This document shows, in pieces, positions 15,078 through 23,391 of a stretch of DNA of 35,208 nt. The translations under genes and the position numbers were made by a program. The stretch's first letter is position 1, and the number at the start of each line of letters is the position of its first letter. This DNA is from Acidobacteriota bacterium (GTDB taxonomy: Bacteria > Acidobacteriota > Vicinamibacteria > Vicinamibacterales > UBA8438). The stretch spans positions 1 to 35,208 of the forward strand of contig WTFV01000082.1 in NCBI GenBank assembly GCA_011523845.1, in the 5' to 3' direction. Under the pieces are notes generated by a model. It was given only the letters and a program-made list of their open reading frames with translations. It searched no databases and was not told the origin of the DNA.

Positions 15078-16015
15078 ATGCGATCAACTCGACTACTCGG
15101 CGCCACCCTTGTCGCGTTCGCCGTGGGCGCTCTCTCCGCCCCCACGGTTCTGGGCCAGCAGGTTCCGGTCAACAACGTGCTGCCGCTGCTCGACGCGGAC
15201 AAGCCGATCTTCGGCCAGTTCGTCAACTACCTGGGCGTCGGAAGCGACCGCGAATCCGCCGTCGGCCATGCCGCCGACCGCGCGTTCGATTTCGTCGTCT
15301 ACGACCTCGAGCACACGCCCTTCGACATTCCGCGCCTGACCGAGTACCTGCAATGGCTGCTCGACCGCCGCACGATCGCCGAGGAAGGGCTCACCGCGAG
15401 CAAGACCGTCTTCGTGCGCATGCCGGTCAACTCGCGCGAGATGAACGAGTGGGTCGCCAAGAACGTCCTCGACACCGGCGTGCACGGACTGGTCTTCCCG
15501 CACACCGAGACCGTCGAGCAGGTGCTGCACGCCGTACAGACGATGCGGTATCCGCAGGCGCCGGGCGTCGCGGACTCCGAGCCGGCCGGCATTCGGGGAT
15601 CCAGCCCGGCCATAGCCGCCCGCTACTGGGGCCTGTCCGGCGGCGAGTATCGGCGGCGGGCCGACATCTGGCGACTGGACCCGGCCGGGAGTCTCATGCC
15701 CATCTTCATCATCGAGAACCGGACCGGCGTCGAGAACGTGCGCGCTATCGCGCGGGCGCTCAGCGAGCGGAACATCGGCGCGATCCTCTGGGCCGGATCG
15801 GGCGACATGAGCGTGTCGTACGCGGGCGACCAGGCCGCGGTCGCGGCCGGCCTCGACACGGTGATAGACGCGGCGCGGGAGTTCGGCCTGCCCGCCGGCA
15901 TCAACGGGACGGCCAATCTCGCCGAGCGGTACGAGCAGGGGTGCGCATGTTCGTCAGCATCGGCGTCGGTTCGCGACCGCCGTCCGAGGAGGAACGCGCA
16001 ACGGTGGGGCGATAG
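15078..16015 (+). CDS. Exported HpcH/HpaI aldolase-family protein, frameshifted near its 3' end
   Basis: ATG 15078 with GAAGGAG upstream and a signal peptide (MRSTRLLGATLVAFAVGALS, cut near L-G-Q-Q). Family motifs: FDFVVYDLEHTPFD (70-83), FIIENRTGVEN with metal ligand E213, and W-A-G-S-G-D243-M-S. The frame is correct through codon 288 (A-E-R-Y-E-Q-G), then turns into Ser/Arg-rich nonsense that would run to 16772 across the opposite gene. In the frame one base back, the text continues naturally as VRMFVSIGVGSRPPSEEER and stops at 16015. One extra G in the run 15938-15941 restores a 312-aa protein. It is either a real disruption of the last 24 residues or a sequencing error. The family catalyses reversible aldol cleavage of 2-oxo acids; the substrate is unknown. 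Confidence 0.85.
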
Positions 16016-16068
16016 CCGCCGGCCGGTGCCGACGAGCGCGCTGGCAGCGTCCTGCTCTGCGTCGTCTG

Positions 16069-16099
16069 CGCGGTTTCTGCGGCGCAGACTCCTACCGCG
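16069..16099. terminator. Hairpin between convergent genes (possible bidirectional terminator)
   Basis: CGCGGT (16069-16074) pairs with ACCGCG (16094-16099), and inside them CTGCG-G-CGCAG forms a second stem. It lies between the aldolase stop (16015) and the oppositely oriented DUF2490-like gene, overlapping that gene's stop codon. There is no U-tract, so intrinsic termination is unproven. The inner sequence belongs to the short repeat family also found at 25198-25214. Confidence 0.35.
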
Positions 16100-16757
16100 T
16101 CGCGGCGAGGTCCAGACTCCACTCCGACAGGACGGCATGCCGCGGCCGCCAGGCCGCGCCGGACCGGCGCCGCTCGAACTGGTAGGCGCCTGTGAAGGAA
16201 TGCCCGGACCCGAGCCGCCAGCGGATTCCGACGCGGGACCGCGACCGCACGAAGCCTTGCCGTTCGAAGGCCAGCGACTGGTGCAGCCACGGCGACACGC
16301 GCGCGGCGGGGCGCTCGAGCTCCACCTGCTGGCGATAGCGGTTGTAGTCGCCGCTGTCCCGCCTGCCGATGTGGCGCTCGTAGAGCGTCGTACCCTCTAT
16401 CCTGACGCCTCGCCGAAGCAGCGGATACGTCAATGCGGCGTGCAGACGGTGATCCCGGCCGAAGCCGGAGCCGAAGCCGTTCCGTGCCCGATTGAGCAGA
16501 ATGTAGCCGAGCGTCACGCTGGCGACATCGCTCAGCGCGAACTCCACGTCGGTCCTGGCGCGCCGGTCGTATACACTTCCCAGCGAGTCCCGGATGCGGG
16601 CCACGCCGCCGACCGTCCAGTCGATCCGGTCGGCGGTCAGGACGCCGATCTCGACCTCCGTCCAGGACTGGACGTCATCGGCGGCGACCGGCCGCGCCCC
16701 GAGAAGGAGCATGAGCAGGGCGAGCAACGTCACATGCGGCGAGGCAATCCTGGGCAT
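16092..16757 (-). CDS. DUF2490-like outer-membrane beta-barrel protein
   Basis: 221 aa from ATG 16757, selected because a clean signal peptide follows (PHVTLLALLMLLLGARPVAA, then D-D-V-Q-S-W). Longer starts such as 16901 would bury the signal. The mature protein opens with VQSWTEVEIGVLTADRIDW and has alternating beta strands (IDWTVGGVARIRDSLG, VEFALSDVASVTLGYILLN, RVGIRWRLGSGHSFTGAYQF), typical of a DUF2490-type barrel. No Shine-Dalgarno is obvious. Role unknown; probably an outer-membrane structural or transport protein. It converges on the frameshifted aldolase gene. Confidence 0.75.
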   Translation of the reverse strand: MPRIASPHVTLLALLMLLLGARPVAADDVQSWTEVEIGVLTADRIDWTVGGVARIRDSLGSVYDRRARTDVEFALSDVASVTLGYILLNRARNGFGSGFGRDHRLHAALTYPLLRRGVRIEGTTLYERHIGRRDSGDYNRYRQQVELERPAARVSPWLHQSLAFERQGFVRSRSRVGIRWRLGSGHSFTGAYQFERRRSGAAWRPRHAVLSEWSLDLAATR

Positions 16758-16940
16758 CGAACCGGCGAGTGAAAACGTAGTGAGGGGCTTGCGAAACTGA
16801 GGCTCGTTCTCCGGCGTGACTTCCTTGGAACGAGGCAGCGTCCGCGGCGAACCGGGTCCAAAAGCGAGCGGGCCGCCATGGTCGCCCACGACGGCCCGCA
16901 TCGCCCGATCCCGGTTCCCGGAAACAGCGCTACCGGCGAA

Positions 16941-17408
16941 CTACTTGAGGTTCGAGTAGTCGGCGGAACTCAGCATGAAGACCTCGATCCCCTCGAGCGG
17001 CGCCGGGTACTTCGCGAGGAGCTCGTCCCACTCGGGATCGTCGCGGAACCCGGCCCAGACCTCTTCGCGGTGCGCGCGGTCGCGATAGGCCAGCATCCAG
17101 ACCAGCCGGTTCGGATTGTCGAGGTTCTGCCAGACCGCGACGATCTCGGCGCCGTGCTTCTCGAAGATGGCGACCTCGCCCTCGCGGAAGCGCTGGTGCA
17201 GCTCGTCGATGCCGCCGTTGCCGTCCACCGGCGGACGGGCCGTGTACATGCGGATCTCGAAGCAGCGGGCGTCGGCGCCCACGTTGTTGGACAGCTCGGC
17301 CGGCAACTGCGCGGCCGGGCCGCACGGCGCGGGCGGATCATCCTGCCCGGCGTTGGCCACGCCGAGGAAGCTGAAGCCGATGATGACAGCGAGTGCGAAT
17401 GTGCGCAT
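16941..17408 (-). CDS. Exported NIPSNAP-family protein
   Basis: 155 aa from ATG 17408, with GAGGGGG six bases upstream; a GTG one codon earlier is in frame. The signal peptide is TFALAVIIGFSFLGVANAG. The mature part has C-F-E-I-R-M-Y-T-A-R, the classic NIPSNAP opening strand, then RFREGEVAIFEKHGAEIVAVW and LVWMLAYRDRAHREEVWAGF, and ends in S-S-A-D-Y-S-N-L-K. This is a dimeric alpha-beta (ferredoxin-like) barrel fold. No catalytic activity is established for bacterial members. Two N-terminal Cys (P-C-G-P and A-R-C-F) could pair in the periplasm. Confidence 0.88.
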   Translation of the reverse strand: MRTFALAVIIGFSFLGVANAGQDDPPAPCGPAAQLPAELSNNVGADARCFEIRMYTARPPVDGNGGIDELHQRFREGEVAIFEKHGAEIVAVWQNLDNPNRLVWMLAYRDRAHREEVWAGFRDDPEWDELLAKYPAPLEGIEVFMLSSADYSNLK

Positions 17409-17526
17409 CACGATCCCCCTCTGGAAGTAAAGCCGGATTCAGCACCTGCGCCGGTTCGAACGATGCGGCCGGCCCGGTGCGCTTCGGACGGCATTGTATG
17501 GCAGTCCGTCGTGTCCCACCAGTCGG

Positions 17527-18489
17527 TCAGGGAACCGCCACGCACAACAGGTCTTCCCCCACGGTCAGCGGTCCGCCGTAGGACTCGCGCAGGTAGCCGA
17601 GGCTGTCCGCCAGGACCCGCGGCGAGGAGGTGGAGATGTGGGACGCGACGACCCGGCCGACGCCGGCCTCGGCGGCCAGCGCACCCCAGCCGCTCGGACT
17701 GGCATGCAGTTCGACCGACCGTCCGGTCGCGTCTTCGGCCCGGCCCAGATGCACGACCAGCACATCCACGTTTCTCACGAACTCGATGAAGGCCGGATCC
17801 GACCCGTTCTGGTCGCTGCTGAACGCGACGCTGGCATCTCCCGCATCCATCCGGTAGCCGACGGCGGGCACGCCGCCATGCGGAACACCGATGCCGGTGA
17901 CTCGTACATCTCCGTCGCGCCAGACCTCGACGGCGCCGCCGGTGACATCGACCGTGACCGGATCCAGATCGAGGCGGCCGGCGAGCACGCGAAAGACGCC
18001 TTGCGGGCCGAAGAGGCCGGTCAACCAGTCGTCGAGCGACGGAAAGAGACCGCTCCCGGAGGGACCCGCCACGCGCAGCGTCGCCCCCCGGGGCCACAGG
18101 AGCGCGGGCACCGCGGCGGCATGGTCGGGATGCAGGTGGCTGAGCGCCAGCAGCGCGACGTCCCCGAGGTCTGCTCCGGAGGCATGAAAGCGCTGCTTGA
18201 TTCCGCCGCCGGCGTCGACCAGGATGCGACCGACGCCGTCGATCCAGACGAGATAGCCCGCCGAGGCCCGTCCCGCCGACGCGCCTGGTCCCCCCGAACC
18301 CAGGATCTGCAGTTGCACGCCGGTTCTCTCGCACACCGCCAGCGCCGGCTCTACGGCCAGGAGGAGGCAGGCGAGGACGGCGAAGACGACGACCGGGCCT
18401 GGCAGCCCGCGGCAGGAGCCCCGCTGCATTCGAGCGGCGCGGCATCCCGCGTGGACGGCGTTGCTCCTCGGTCGAAACCGTATCGGCAT
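17527..18489 (-). CDS. Exported MBL-fold metallo-hydrolase (RNase Z-like architecture)
   Basis: 320 aa from ATG 18489, chosen because GAGAGG lies six bases upstream. A later Met at 18429 would start just before the hydrophobic signal (GPVVVFAVLACLLLAVEPALA, about 31-51). The metal site is L-S-H118-L-H120-P-D122-H123. Later ligands are in GVPHGGVPAVGYRM, FSSDQNGS and V-V-A-S-H-I-S. The order and V-x-L-x-I-L-G-S-G-G-P start resemble the RNase Z/arylsulfatase-like MBL branch. A signal sequence argues for a periplasmic hydrolase rather than tRNA processing. About 20 N-terminal residues are encoded by DNA of the dispersed repeat (18403-18465), so the 5' end may have been altered by insertion. Confidence 0.85.
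   Translation of the reverse strand: MPIRFRPRSNAVHAGCRAARMQRGSCRGLPGPVVVFAVLACLLLAVEPALAVCERTGVQLQILGSGGPGASAGRASAGYLVWIDGVGRILVDAGGGIKQRFHASGADLGDVALLALSHLHPDHAAAVPALLWPRGATLRVAGPSGSGLFPSLDDWLTGLFGPQGVFRVLAGRLDLDPVTVDVTGGAVEVWRDGDVRVTGIGVPHGGVPAVGYRMDAGDASVAFSSDQNGSDPAFIEFVRNVDVLVVHLGRAEDATGRSVELHASPSGWGALAAEAGVGRVVASHISTSSPRVLADSLGYLRESYGGPLTVGEDLLCVAVP
18403..18465. repeat. Partial copy of the MITE-like repeat inside the 5' end of the MBL gene
   Basis: Read on the plus strand it begins CAGCCCGCGGCAGGAG and continues with a 21-bp core (18419-18439) identical to the reverse complement of 31176-31196. It then shares GCATCCCGC and a looser G-G-C-G-T-T-G block. It corresponds to the right end and part of the centre of the 164-bp copy at 31050, with the other end missing. 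It overlaps codons of the MBL gene upstream of its signal peptide core. Confidence 0.7.
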
Positions 18490-18549
18490 GGGCAACCTCT
18501 CCATCGATCCAACGAGACGTCCGGTCCAAGTGAGTAGGGCACGGAACGT

Positions 18550-19650
18550 TCAGTCCTGCCCCGCATCGGGATCGAGCGCGCTCAGCCGGTTCCAGAACAG
18601 GCTGGTGCGGACCTCCTGGCCGTCGACCGTCGAGACCGGGGGCTGCAGGATGAGCTGGCCGTCGCGGAACTCGAAGGCGCGGGGCGCAGCGACGCCGATG
18701 CTGGCCGGATCGAGGTGCCCCGCGCGGTGGTGCACGACGACCCCCTCCTCGGCGTCGACGGTGAACGGACCGAAGTAGCTGGCGTAGCTCTCCATCGCGG
18801 CGTGGGCCTCCAGCACCGTCGGCCGGGGCCCCTCGTAGGGCCGGCGATCCGGCCGCATCAGATGCACCGCCATGTAGCCGGAGGGCATGTAGACGAGGTA
18901 GCCCGCAGCAAACTGCCCGGTCGGCAATTCCGTGCCGTCGACGGTCCGCCGCTCGATCCGGTCGATCTCCCAGAACCCGAGGAACGGCCGCGTTTCGTCA
19001 CCGATGTCCGCCGGCGGCGGCAGCCTTTCCCAGACGTTGCGCAACTCGATGCCGGTGGTGCCGTAGGCGCATCCGCGATCCGTGACGTACGAGTCCGGAC
19101 ACTGCCGCCCGGGCAGCAGCACGAGCTGACCGGCATCGAACTCGTAGAACGGCTCGAGCCGGCCGCCGGTCAGGCGGGGGTTGAGACTGCCCGCAATCTG
19201 CTGCGACACGAAGCCGCGCGCCTCGTTGACCACGTAGGGACCGAAGTACGAGGTGTAGCGCTCGACAGCGTCCAGCACGTCGTCGGACGCGGATCCACTG
19301 TCCGTGTCCGCTGCGTCGACCTCCTCCTGCATGACCATCGCCATCCGCTCGCCGTCGAACATCACGAACCCGAGAGTCGGCGCCAGGCCGATCGTCGGAT
19401 GCATGAGATGGGAAAGCGGCGCCCCGGTCTGGTCGTAGCGTTCGACCCGCGCCAGCCTCCATGTTCCCACCAGACGCGCACCCTGGTCGCGGTCGTCGAC
19501 CGAAGCTTCAGGAACCTCGATTCCGTCGGGCGCGTCCGGTTCCGGCAACGACGACGTCGTCCCACAGGCGCCGAGGCCCCCTGCAAGGACCGCGACCACC
19601 GCCGCTCCCGCGAGAAACCCGAGTCGTCGACTCTCCCTCGCTGTCATCAT
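18550..19650 (-). CDS. Lipoprotein with two lipocalin-like domains
   Basis: 366 aa from ATG 19650; a second ATG follows immediately at 19647. The signal peptide ends in the lipobox L-G-A-C-G (Cys near residue 29), so it is predicted to be lipid-anchored. Two homologous units follow, each opening with a lipocalin G-x-W: LVGTWRLARVERYDQTGAPL and FLGFWEIDRIERRTVDGTEL. Each also has a matching Y-x-S-Y-F-G-P segment (YTSYFGPYVV and YASYFGPFTV) and a closing E-F-x-x-G-Q-L-x-L-x-P strand. This is a tandem duplication of the lipocalin-like (PF13924-type) domain. Ligand unknown. Confidence 0.85.
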   Translation of the reverse strand: MMTARESRRLGFLAGAAVVAVLAGGLGACGTTSSLPEPDAPDGIEVPEASVDDRDQGARLVGTWRLARVERYDQTGAPLSHLMHPTIGLAPTLGFVMFDGERMAMVMQEEVDAADTDSGSASDDVLDAVERYTSYFGPYVVNEARGFVSQQIAGSLNPRLTGGRLEPFYEFDAGQLVLLPGRQCPDSYVTDRGCAYGTTGIELRNVWERLPPPADIGDETRPFLGFWEIDRIERRTVDGTELPTGQFAAGYLVYMPSGYMAVHLMRPDRRPYEGPRPTVLEAHAAMESYASYFGPFTVDAEEGVVVHHRAGHLDPASIGVAAPRAFEFRDGQLILQPPVSTVDGQEVRTSLFWNRLSALDPDAGQD

Positions 19651-19823
19651 CTGCTCACTCTACCTCCTGGCGAGTCCGGATATCGACCATCGGCAATGCC
19701 CACGGCATCCAACCTCGCACTCTTGTGGCGTCCCTGCACGCGCGGTCGAACCGAACCCGCGCAACGGCGGCGGCTTCGGTAGAATGAGCCGCGGGCCCGT
19801 CACGCCGCCTGGAGGTCGCCATA

Positions 19824-21080
19824 ATGAACAGCACGCCGACCGCCTGTCGTCGCCTCGCCCCCTGGATCGCACTCGCCGGCGTCCTGCTCCTTGCCGCGCC
19901 GGCCGGCGCCGCGCCGCAACAGGAGGAGGACGCGGAGCCTCCGGGCCTGCCTGCCGTCCCCCTGCCGGACGAGCCGCTGGTGCTCAACACGCACGCCATA
20001 GCCGAGGTCCGCGTGGTCGTCGTGGCCAGGGGACTGTCGCATCCGTGGAGCATGGCCTTCCTGCCCGACGGCGGCATCCTGGTCACCGAGCGCGACGCGG
20101 GACGGCTGCGGATGATCCGGGACGGCGTGCTCGACCCGGAACCACTGGAAGGAGTACCCGAGGTGCTGTCCAGGGGCCTGGCCGGCCTGATGGACGTGGC
20201 GCTGCATCCCGGGTTCGAGGAGAACCGACTCGTCTACCTCAGCTACACGCGGCCCCTGCCCGGCGAGACCGGGACCGTCGCCGTCGTCCGGGGACGCCTG
20301 GACGGCATGGCGCTGCGCGACATGGAGGACGTGTTCGTCGCCGAGCCGTTCGGCGGAACCACCGCCGGAGCCCGCATGGCGTTCGCTCCCGGCGGCCTGC
20401 TGTACGTCACGGTCGGCGGCGCCTTCCGCACCGACCCCCTCGATTCGCGCGCCCAGGACCCCGGCACGCACGCCGGCAAGCTGCTGCGGTTGCGGGACGA
20501 CGGCACCGTCCCCGACGACAACCCGTTCGCCGGCCGCCCCGGCTTCAAGCCGGAGATCTACTCGCTGGGACACCGCAACCAGAACGGTCTGACCCTGCAT
20601 CCGGAGACGTTCGCGCCGATGACGGTGGAGCACGGCGTGCAGGGCGGCGACGAGCTGAACCTGATCGAGGCCGGCAGAAACTACGGCTGGCCGGTCGTCT
20701 CCTACGGGCGGCAGTACACCGGCGTCCCCGTCGGCGACGGGTTCTGGGCCCCCGGCATGGACGAGCCGCTGGTCTTCTGGGTGCCGTCGATCGCACCGTC
20801 CGGTCTGGCCTGGTACACCGGCGACCGCTTTCCCGCCTGGAAGGGCAACCTCTTCGTCGGCGCGATGCAGACCGGCCGGATCCCGGGCACCGGACACCTG
20901 GAGCGGATCGTGTTCAACGAGAACGACGAGGAGCTGGCCCGGGAGTGGCTCCTGACCGAGCTCCGGCAGCGGATTCGCGATGTGCGGCAGGGCCCCGACG
21001 GTCTGCTCTACGTGCTGACCGACGCGGACGATGGAGCCCTGCTCCGCATGGAGCCGGTGGAGCCGCCCGCGCAACCATGA
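19824..21080 (+). CDS. PQQ-dependent sugar dehydrogenase (GSDH/soluble glucose dehydrogenase-like)
   Basis: 418 aa from ATG 19824, with GGAGG about nine bases upstream and a signal peptide (LAPWIALAGVLLLAAPAGAA). It has the six-bladed propeller family signature: GLSHPWSMAFLPDGGILVTE (71-90), AGLMDVALHPGFEENRLVYL, then DPGTHAGKLLRLRDDG, the hallmark SLGHRNQNGLTLHP, GGDELNLIEAGRNYGWPVVS, and WYTGDRFPAWKGNLFVGAM near the end. Known members oxidise aldose sugars or sorbosone using PQQ in the periplasm. No PQQ synthesis genes are in this window. A short palindromic repeat begins at the stop codon. Confidence 0.92.
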   Translation: MNSTPTACRRLAPWIALAGVLLLAAPAGAAPQQEEDAEPPGLPAVPLPDEPLVLNTHAIAEVRVVVVARGLSHPWSMAFLPDGGILVTERDAGRLRMIRDGVLDPEPLEGVPEVLSRGLAGLMDVALHPGFEENRLVYLSYTRPLPGETGTVAVVRGRLDGMALRDMEDVFVAEPFGGTTAGARMAFAPGGLLYVTVGGAFRTDPLDSRAQDPGTHAGKLLRLRDDGTVPDDNPFAGRPGFKPEIYSLGHRNQNGLTLHPETFAPMTVEHGVQGGDELNLIEAGRNYGWPVVSYGRQYTGVPVGDGFWAPGMDEPLVFWVPSIAPSGLAWYTGDRFPAWKGNLFVGAMQTGRIPGTGHLERIVFNENDEELAREWLLTELRQRIRDVRQGPDGLLYVLTDADDGALLRMEPVEPPAQP

Positions 21081-21139
21081 CAGCCCGTGGCGAGAGTCCC
21101 CGCCGGTCTCGGCGCGACGCGGGGTTTCACCACGGGCCG
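21081..21139. repeat. Short (59 bp) palindromic copy of the MITE-like repeat
   Basis: The left end CAGCCCGTGGCGAGAGTCCCC (split here as CAGCCCGTGG and CGAGAGTCCCC) is an imperfect inverted repeat of the right end GGGGTTTCACCACGGGCCG (21121-21139). On the minus strand both ends match the two ends of the 164-bp copy at 31050-31213, with about 105 bp of centre missing. It starts immediately after the sugar dehydrogenase stop (21080), between convergent genes, and could also fold as a terminator hairpin. Confidence 0.75.
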
Positions 21140-21153
21140 ACGACAGCCCGAGC

Positions 21154-21573
21154 TCACGGCAGCACCGTGAATCCCTCGCGGCGAGCCGCCTCGCTCAGCC
21201 GGTCGTCGAGCGACAGGAAACACTCGCCCCGCGGACGTCCTTCGCACCACGCCTTCGCCGCGGCGAGCTGGAAGGCGCCGGTCGCCCGCAGGGAATGAAC
21301 CGCCACCAGCTCGCTCGCCCGGCGACGGACGAACTCGCTCGGGGCCACCGTGTCCGCATCCTCCGTGAACGCATGCAGTCGAACGAGCGCCGCGTCGAGC
21401 GCGGCCTGGCCGATCGACGCCTCGCGATGGCAGCGATAGAGAGCGGCCGCGCATTCCACCGGCGTGCCCCGCCAGACCGACACGTCCTTGTCGGATACCA
21501 GATACTTCGCCAGCCTCGGCGATTGGACCGCAGGCACGATGAGAGGCACGACGGCCGAGCTGTCCCAGAACAT
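21154..21573 (-). CDS. PIN-domain toxin, VapC-like ribonuclease
   Basis: 139 aa from ATG 21573, which overlaps the antitoxin stop codon (TGATG). PIN features: an N-terminal Asp in M-F-W-D4-S-S-A, a conserved Glu in T-P-V-E-C-A-A-A-L, and an acidic cluster near the end in F-L-S-L-D-D-R-L-S-E-A-A. Known relatives are Mg-dependent endoribonucleases held inactive by the cognate antitoxin. The pair is oriented against the sugar dehydrogenase and divergent from the M28 peptidase gene. Confidence 0.88.
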   Translation of the reverse strand: MFWDSSAVVPLIVPAVQSPRLAKYLVSDKDVSVWRGTPVECAAALYRCHREASIGQAALDAALVRLHAFTEDADTVAPSEFVRRRASELVAVHSLRATGAFQLAAAKAWCEGRPRGECFLSLDDRLSEAARREGFTVLP

Positions 21574-21938
21574 CAGCGCTCCCCGTTGCGCTCTGCGAGC
21601 AGCGCCGCCAGAATCCGATCGCCGAGTCTCTCGCCCGATGGCGGCACGAGCAGCTCCGCGCGCGGGGATCCGCGTCCCAGCTTCAACGCGCCGGCCCGCG
21701 CGAGCCGATCGCGGCGACTCGCCCCCTGCGCCGCGGGTTTCAGAAACAGGCGCTCGGCGGCGGCGATCGGCCCCGGGTCCTGCGGGCGACTCGCCGTCTG
21801 CTCGCCGGGCTCCACGGCCGTGAGGCGGGCGACCGGCACGCCGCCCTCGATCACCTCCACCTCGCTGCCTGCCTTCACGTGCTCGACGTACTCGTTCAGG
21901 CGCTCCTTCAGGGTCGCCACGGTGGCGGAGATCTTCAT
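21573..21938 (-). CDS. Phd/YefM-type antitoxin
   Basis: 121 aa from ATG 21938. The start at this Met is supported by the family N-terminus: K-I-S-A-T-V-A-T-L-K-E-R-L-N-E-Y-V, then GSEVEVIEGGVPVARLTAVE, the DNA-binding Phd/YefM fold. The longer C-terminal tail (to S-G-E-R-L-G-D-R-I-L-A-A-L-L-A-E-R) would wrap the toxin. It is the upstream gene of a one-base overlapping operon with the PIN toxin, the usual order. It is expected to repress its own promoter in the 168-bp gap before 22107. Confidence 0.87.
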   Translation of the reverse strand: MKISATVATLKERLNEYVEHVKAGSEVEVIEGGVPVARLTAVEPGEQTASRPQDPGPIAAAERLFLKPAAQGASRRDRLARAGALKLGRGSPRAELLVPPSGERLGDRILAALLAERNGER

Positions 21939-22106
21939 GCGCGCACTATGGTCGTCATCCCGCCGACCGGTCAAGTCGCACACCCGACTCCCGGGAGAGG
22001 GCTCGTGAATCCCGCCCGCGGCCTCGATCGGCGGCAGATGGGCACGGAGACGTACAATAGACCTCGGCCTCGTATCGAGCGGCAAATGAGATCAAGGAGA
22101 ACACCG

Positions 22107-23366
22107 ATGCGCGCGACCGTGACAGGGCTCGCTGTCGTACTTGTGCTGGCGATCGGCTTCGGCCCGGACGGAGACGTCCGCGGGCAACAGCCCGCGGGGG
22201 GTGAGCAGACGGACGACCCGATCGCAACGCTGGTCGGCCGCCTCGACCTGGACCGCTACAAGGCCGTCATCAAGGGACTCACGGAGTTCGGTGACCGCCG
22301 CCAGGGGACGCAGCGCAACCGCGACGCCGTCGACTGGATCGAAGCGCAGCTCCAGGCCGGAGGCTGCCCCACCGAGCGCTTGTACTACACCTACGATCCG
22401 CCACCGCGCACCGGCGGAGGCGGCGCCCGGCGCAATACGCCCCTGAACCCCACCGAGCCGACACCGACCGGCGGGCGCATCGGACGCAACGGGAGCGGTC
22501 CCGGCGGCAGTTCCATCTTCGGCTACCGCCGCCGCACCGGCGTCGTGCGCGACCCGCTGATGCAGCCGGACGAGGTGCTGCGCGCCCTCAACATGGAAGA
22601 GCCGGTCAACGGCGACCGCTCGCAGGTCTACTGCACCAAGGTGGGAACCGCGCGGCCCGACGAGATGTACATCCTCGGCGCCCACATGGACGGCCACGGC
22701 TTCGGCGAAGGGGCCGACGACGACGCTTCCGGCACCGCGCTGGTGATGGAGCTGGCCCGCATTCTCAGCGCGCCGGACGTGCGAACGGCGGTCTCGATAC
22801 GCTTCGCGCTCTGGAACAACGAGGAGACCGGGCTCAACGGCAGCCGCGCCTACGTCGAGCAGCGGCGCGAGCGGCAGGGCCTGGAGAATCCTCCCGGCTC
22901 CGGCCTGTACCCCGAACCACGCTGGCTCGGGATGATCCAGCACGACATGATGCTGTTCGATCACGGCGCGCCCGGACCGCACGGGGTGGTCAGCCGCGAC
23001 CAGCGGCCGGAGGCGGACGTCAACATCGAGTTCCAGTCGAACTCGGACCTCGCCGACGAGTCGCGCGACCTGGCGTTCCGCTTCAAGGCGGCCAACGACG
23101 CCTACGCCACCGACTACCCGGCGACGGTCGGCCCGCACATGACCAACACGGACTCGACGCCGTTCATGAACGTCACGCCGTCGATCAGCCTGCGGGAAAA
23201 CGAGCGCGGCATGCACATCGGGGCGGGCTGGAACCCGCACTGGCACCAGCCCACCGACGTCTACCACACCTACACGGACGACGACTTCCGGTTGGGGCTG
23301 AACGCGGCACAGACGACGCTGGCCGCCATCGCCGGGCTCGCCGGCGCGACCATCGCCGGCCGCTGA
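22107..23366 (+). CDS. Secreted M28-family zinc metallopeptidase
   Basis: 419 aa from ATG 22107, with AAGGAG seven bases upstream and a signal peptide (ATVTGLAVVLVLAIGFGP, cut near V-R-G-Q-Q). The dizinc site is visible: H193 in ILGAHMDGHG, the bridging Asp (about 205) in GADDDASGTALVMELARIL, the catalytic Glu pair in W-N-N-E239-E240-T-G, a later Asp in GMIQHDMMLFDH, and a terminal His in H-W-H-Q-P-T-D. A Gly/Pro/Arg-rich insert lies at about 98-140. Known members are aminopeptidases or glutamate carboxypeptidase-like enzymes. A TACAAT at 22053-22058 could be its -10. Confidence 0.9.
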   Translation: MRATVTGLAVVLVLAIGFGPDGDVRGQQPAGGEQTDDPIATLVGRLDLDRYKAVIKGLTEFGDRRQGTQRNRDAVDWIEAQLQAGGCPTERLYYTYDPPPRTGGGGARRNTPLNPTEPTPTGGRIGRNGSGPGGSSIFGYRRRTGVVRDPLMQPDEVLRALNMEEPVNGDRSQVYCTKVGTARPDEMYILGAHMDGHGFGEGADDDASGTALVMELARILSAPDVRTAVSIRFALWNNEETGLNGSRAYVEQRRERQGLENPPGSGLYPEPRWLGMIQHDMMLFDHGAPGPHGVVSRDQRPEADVNIEFQSNSDLADESRDLAFRFKAANDAYATDYPATVGPHMTNTDSTPFMNVTPSISLRENERGMHIGAGWNPHWHQPTDVYHTYTDDDFRLGLNAAQTTLAAIAGLAGATIAGR

Positions 23367-23391
23367 CGAACGCGGCCTTCGAAGGCTGCGG

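Noticed and set aside
15942..16772. Continuation of the aldolase frame to 16772 as a long fusion protein
   Set aside because: The added residues are low-complexity and antisense to the DUF2490-like gene, while the adjacent frame has the natural family ending at 16015.
17527..18489. tRNA 3'-processing RNase Z
   Set aside because: The MBL motif fits, but the protein has a hydrophobic export signal and a window context of secreted proteins, so a cytoplasmic tRNA role is unlikely.
21154..21938. The toxin-antitoxin pair as a phage-defence island
   Set aside because: It is a standard two-gene Phd/PIN module with no neighbouring defence genes or mobile-element ends beyond the small repeat. Nothing in the sequence supports a broader system.
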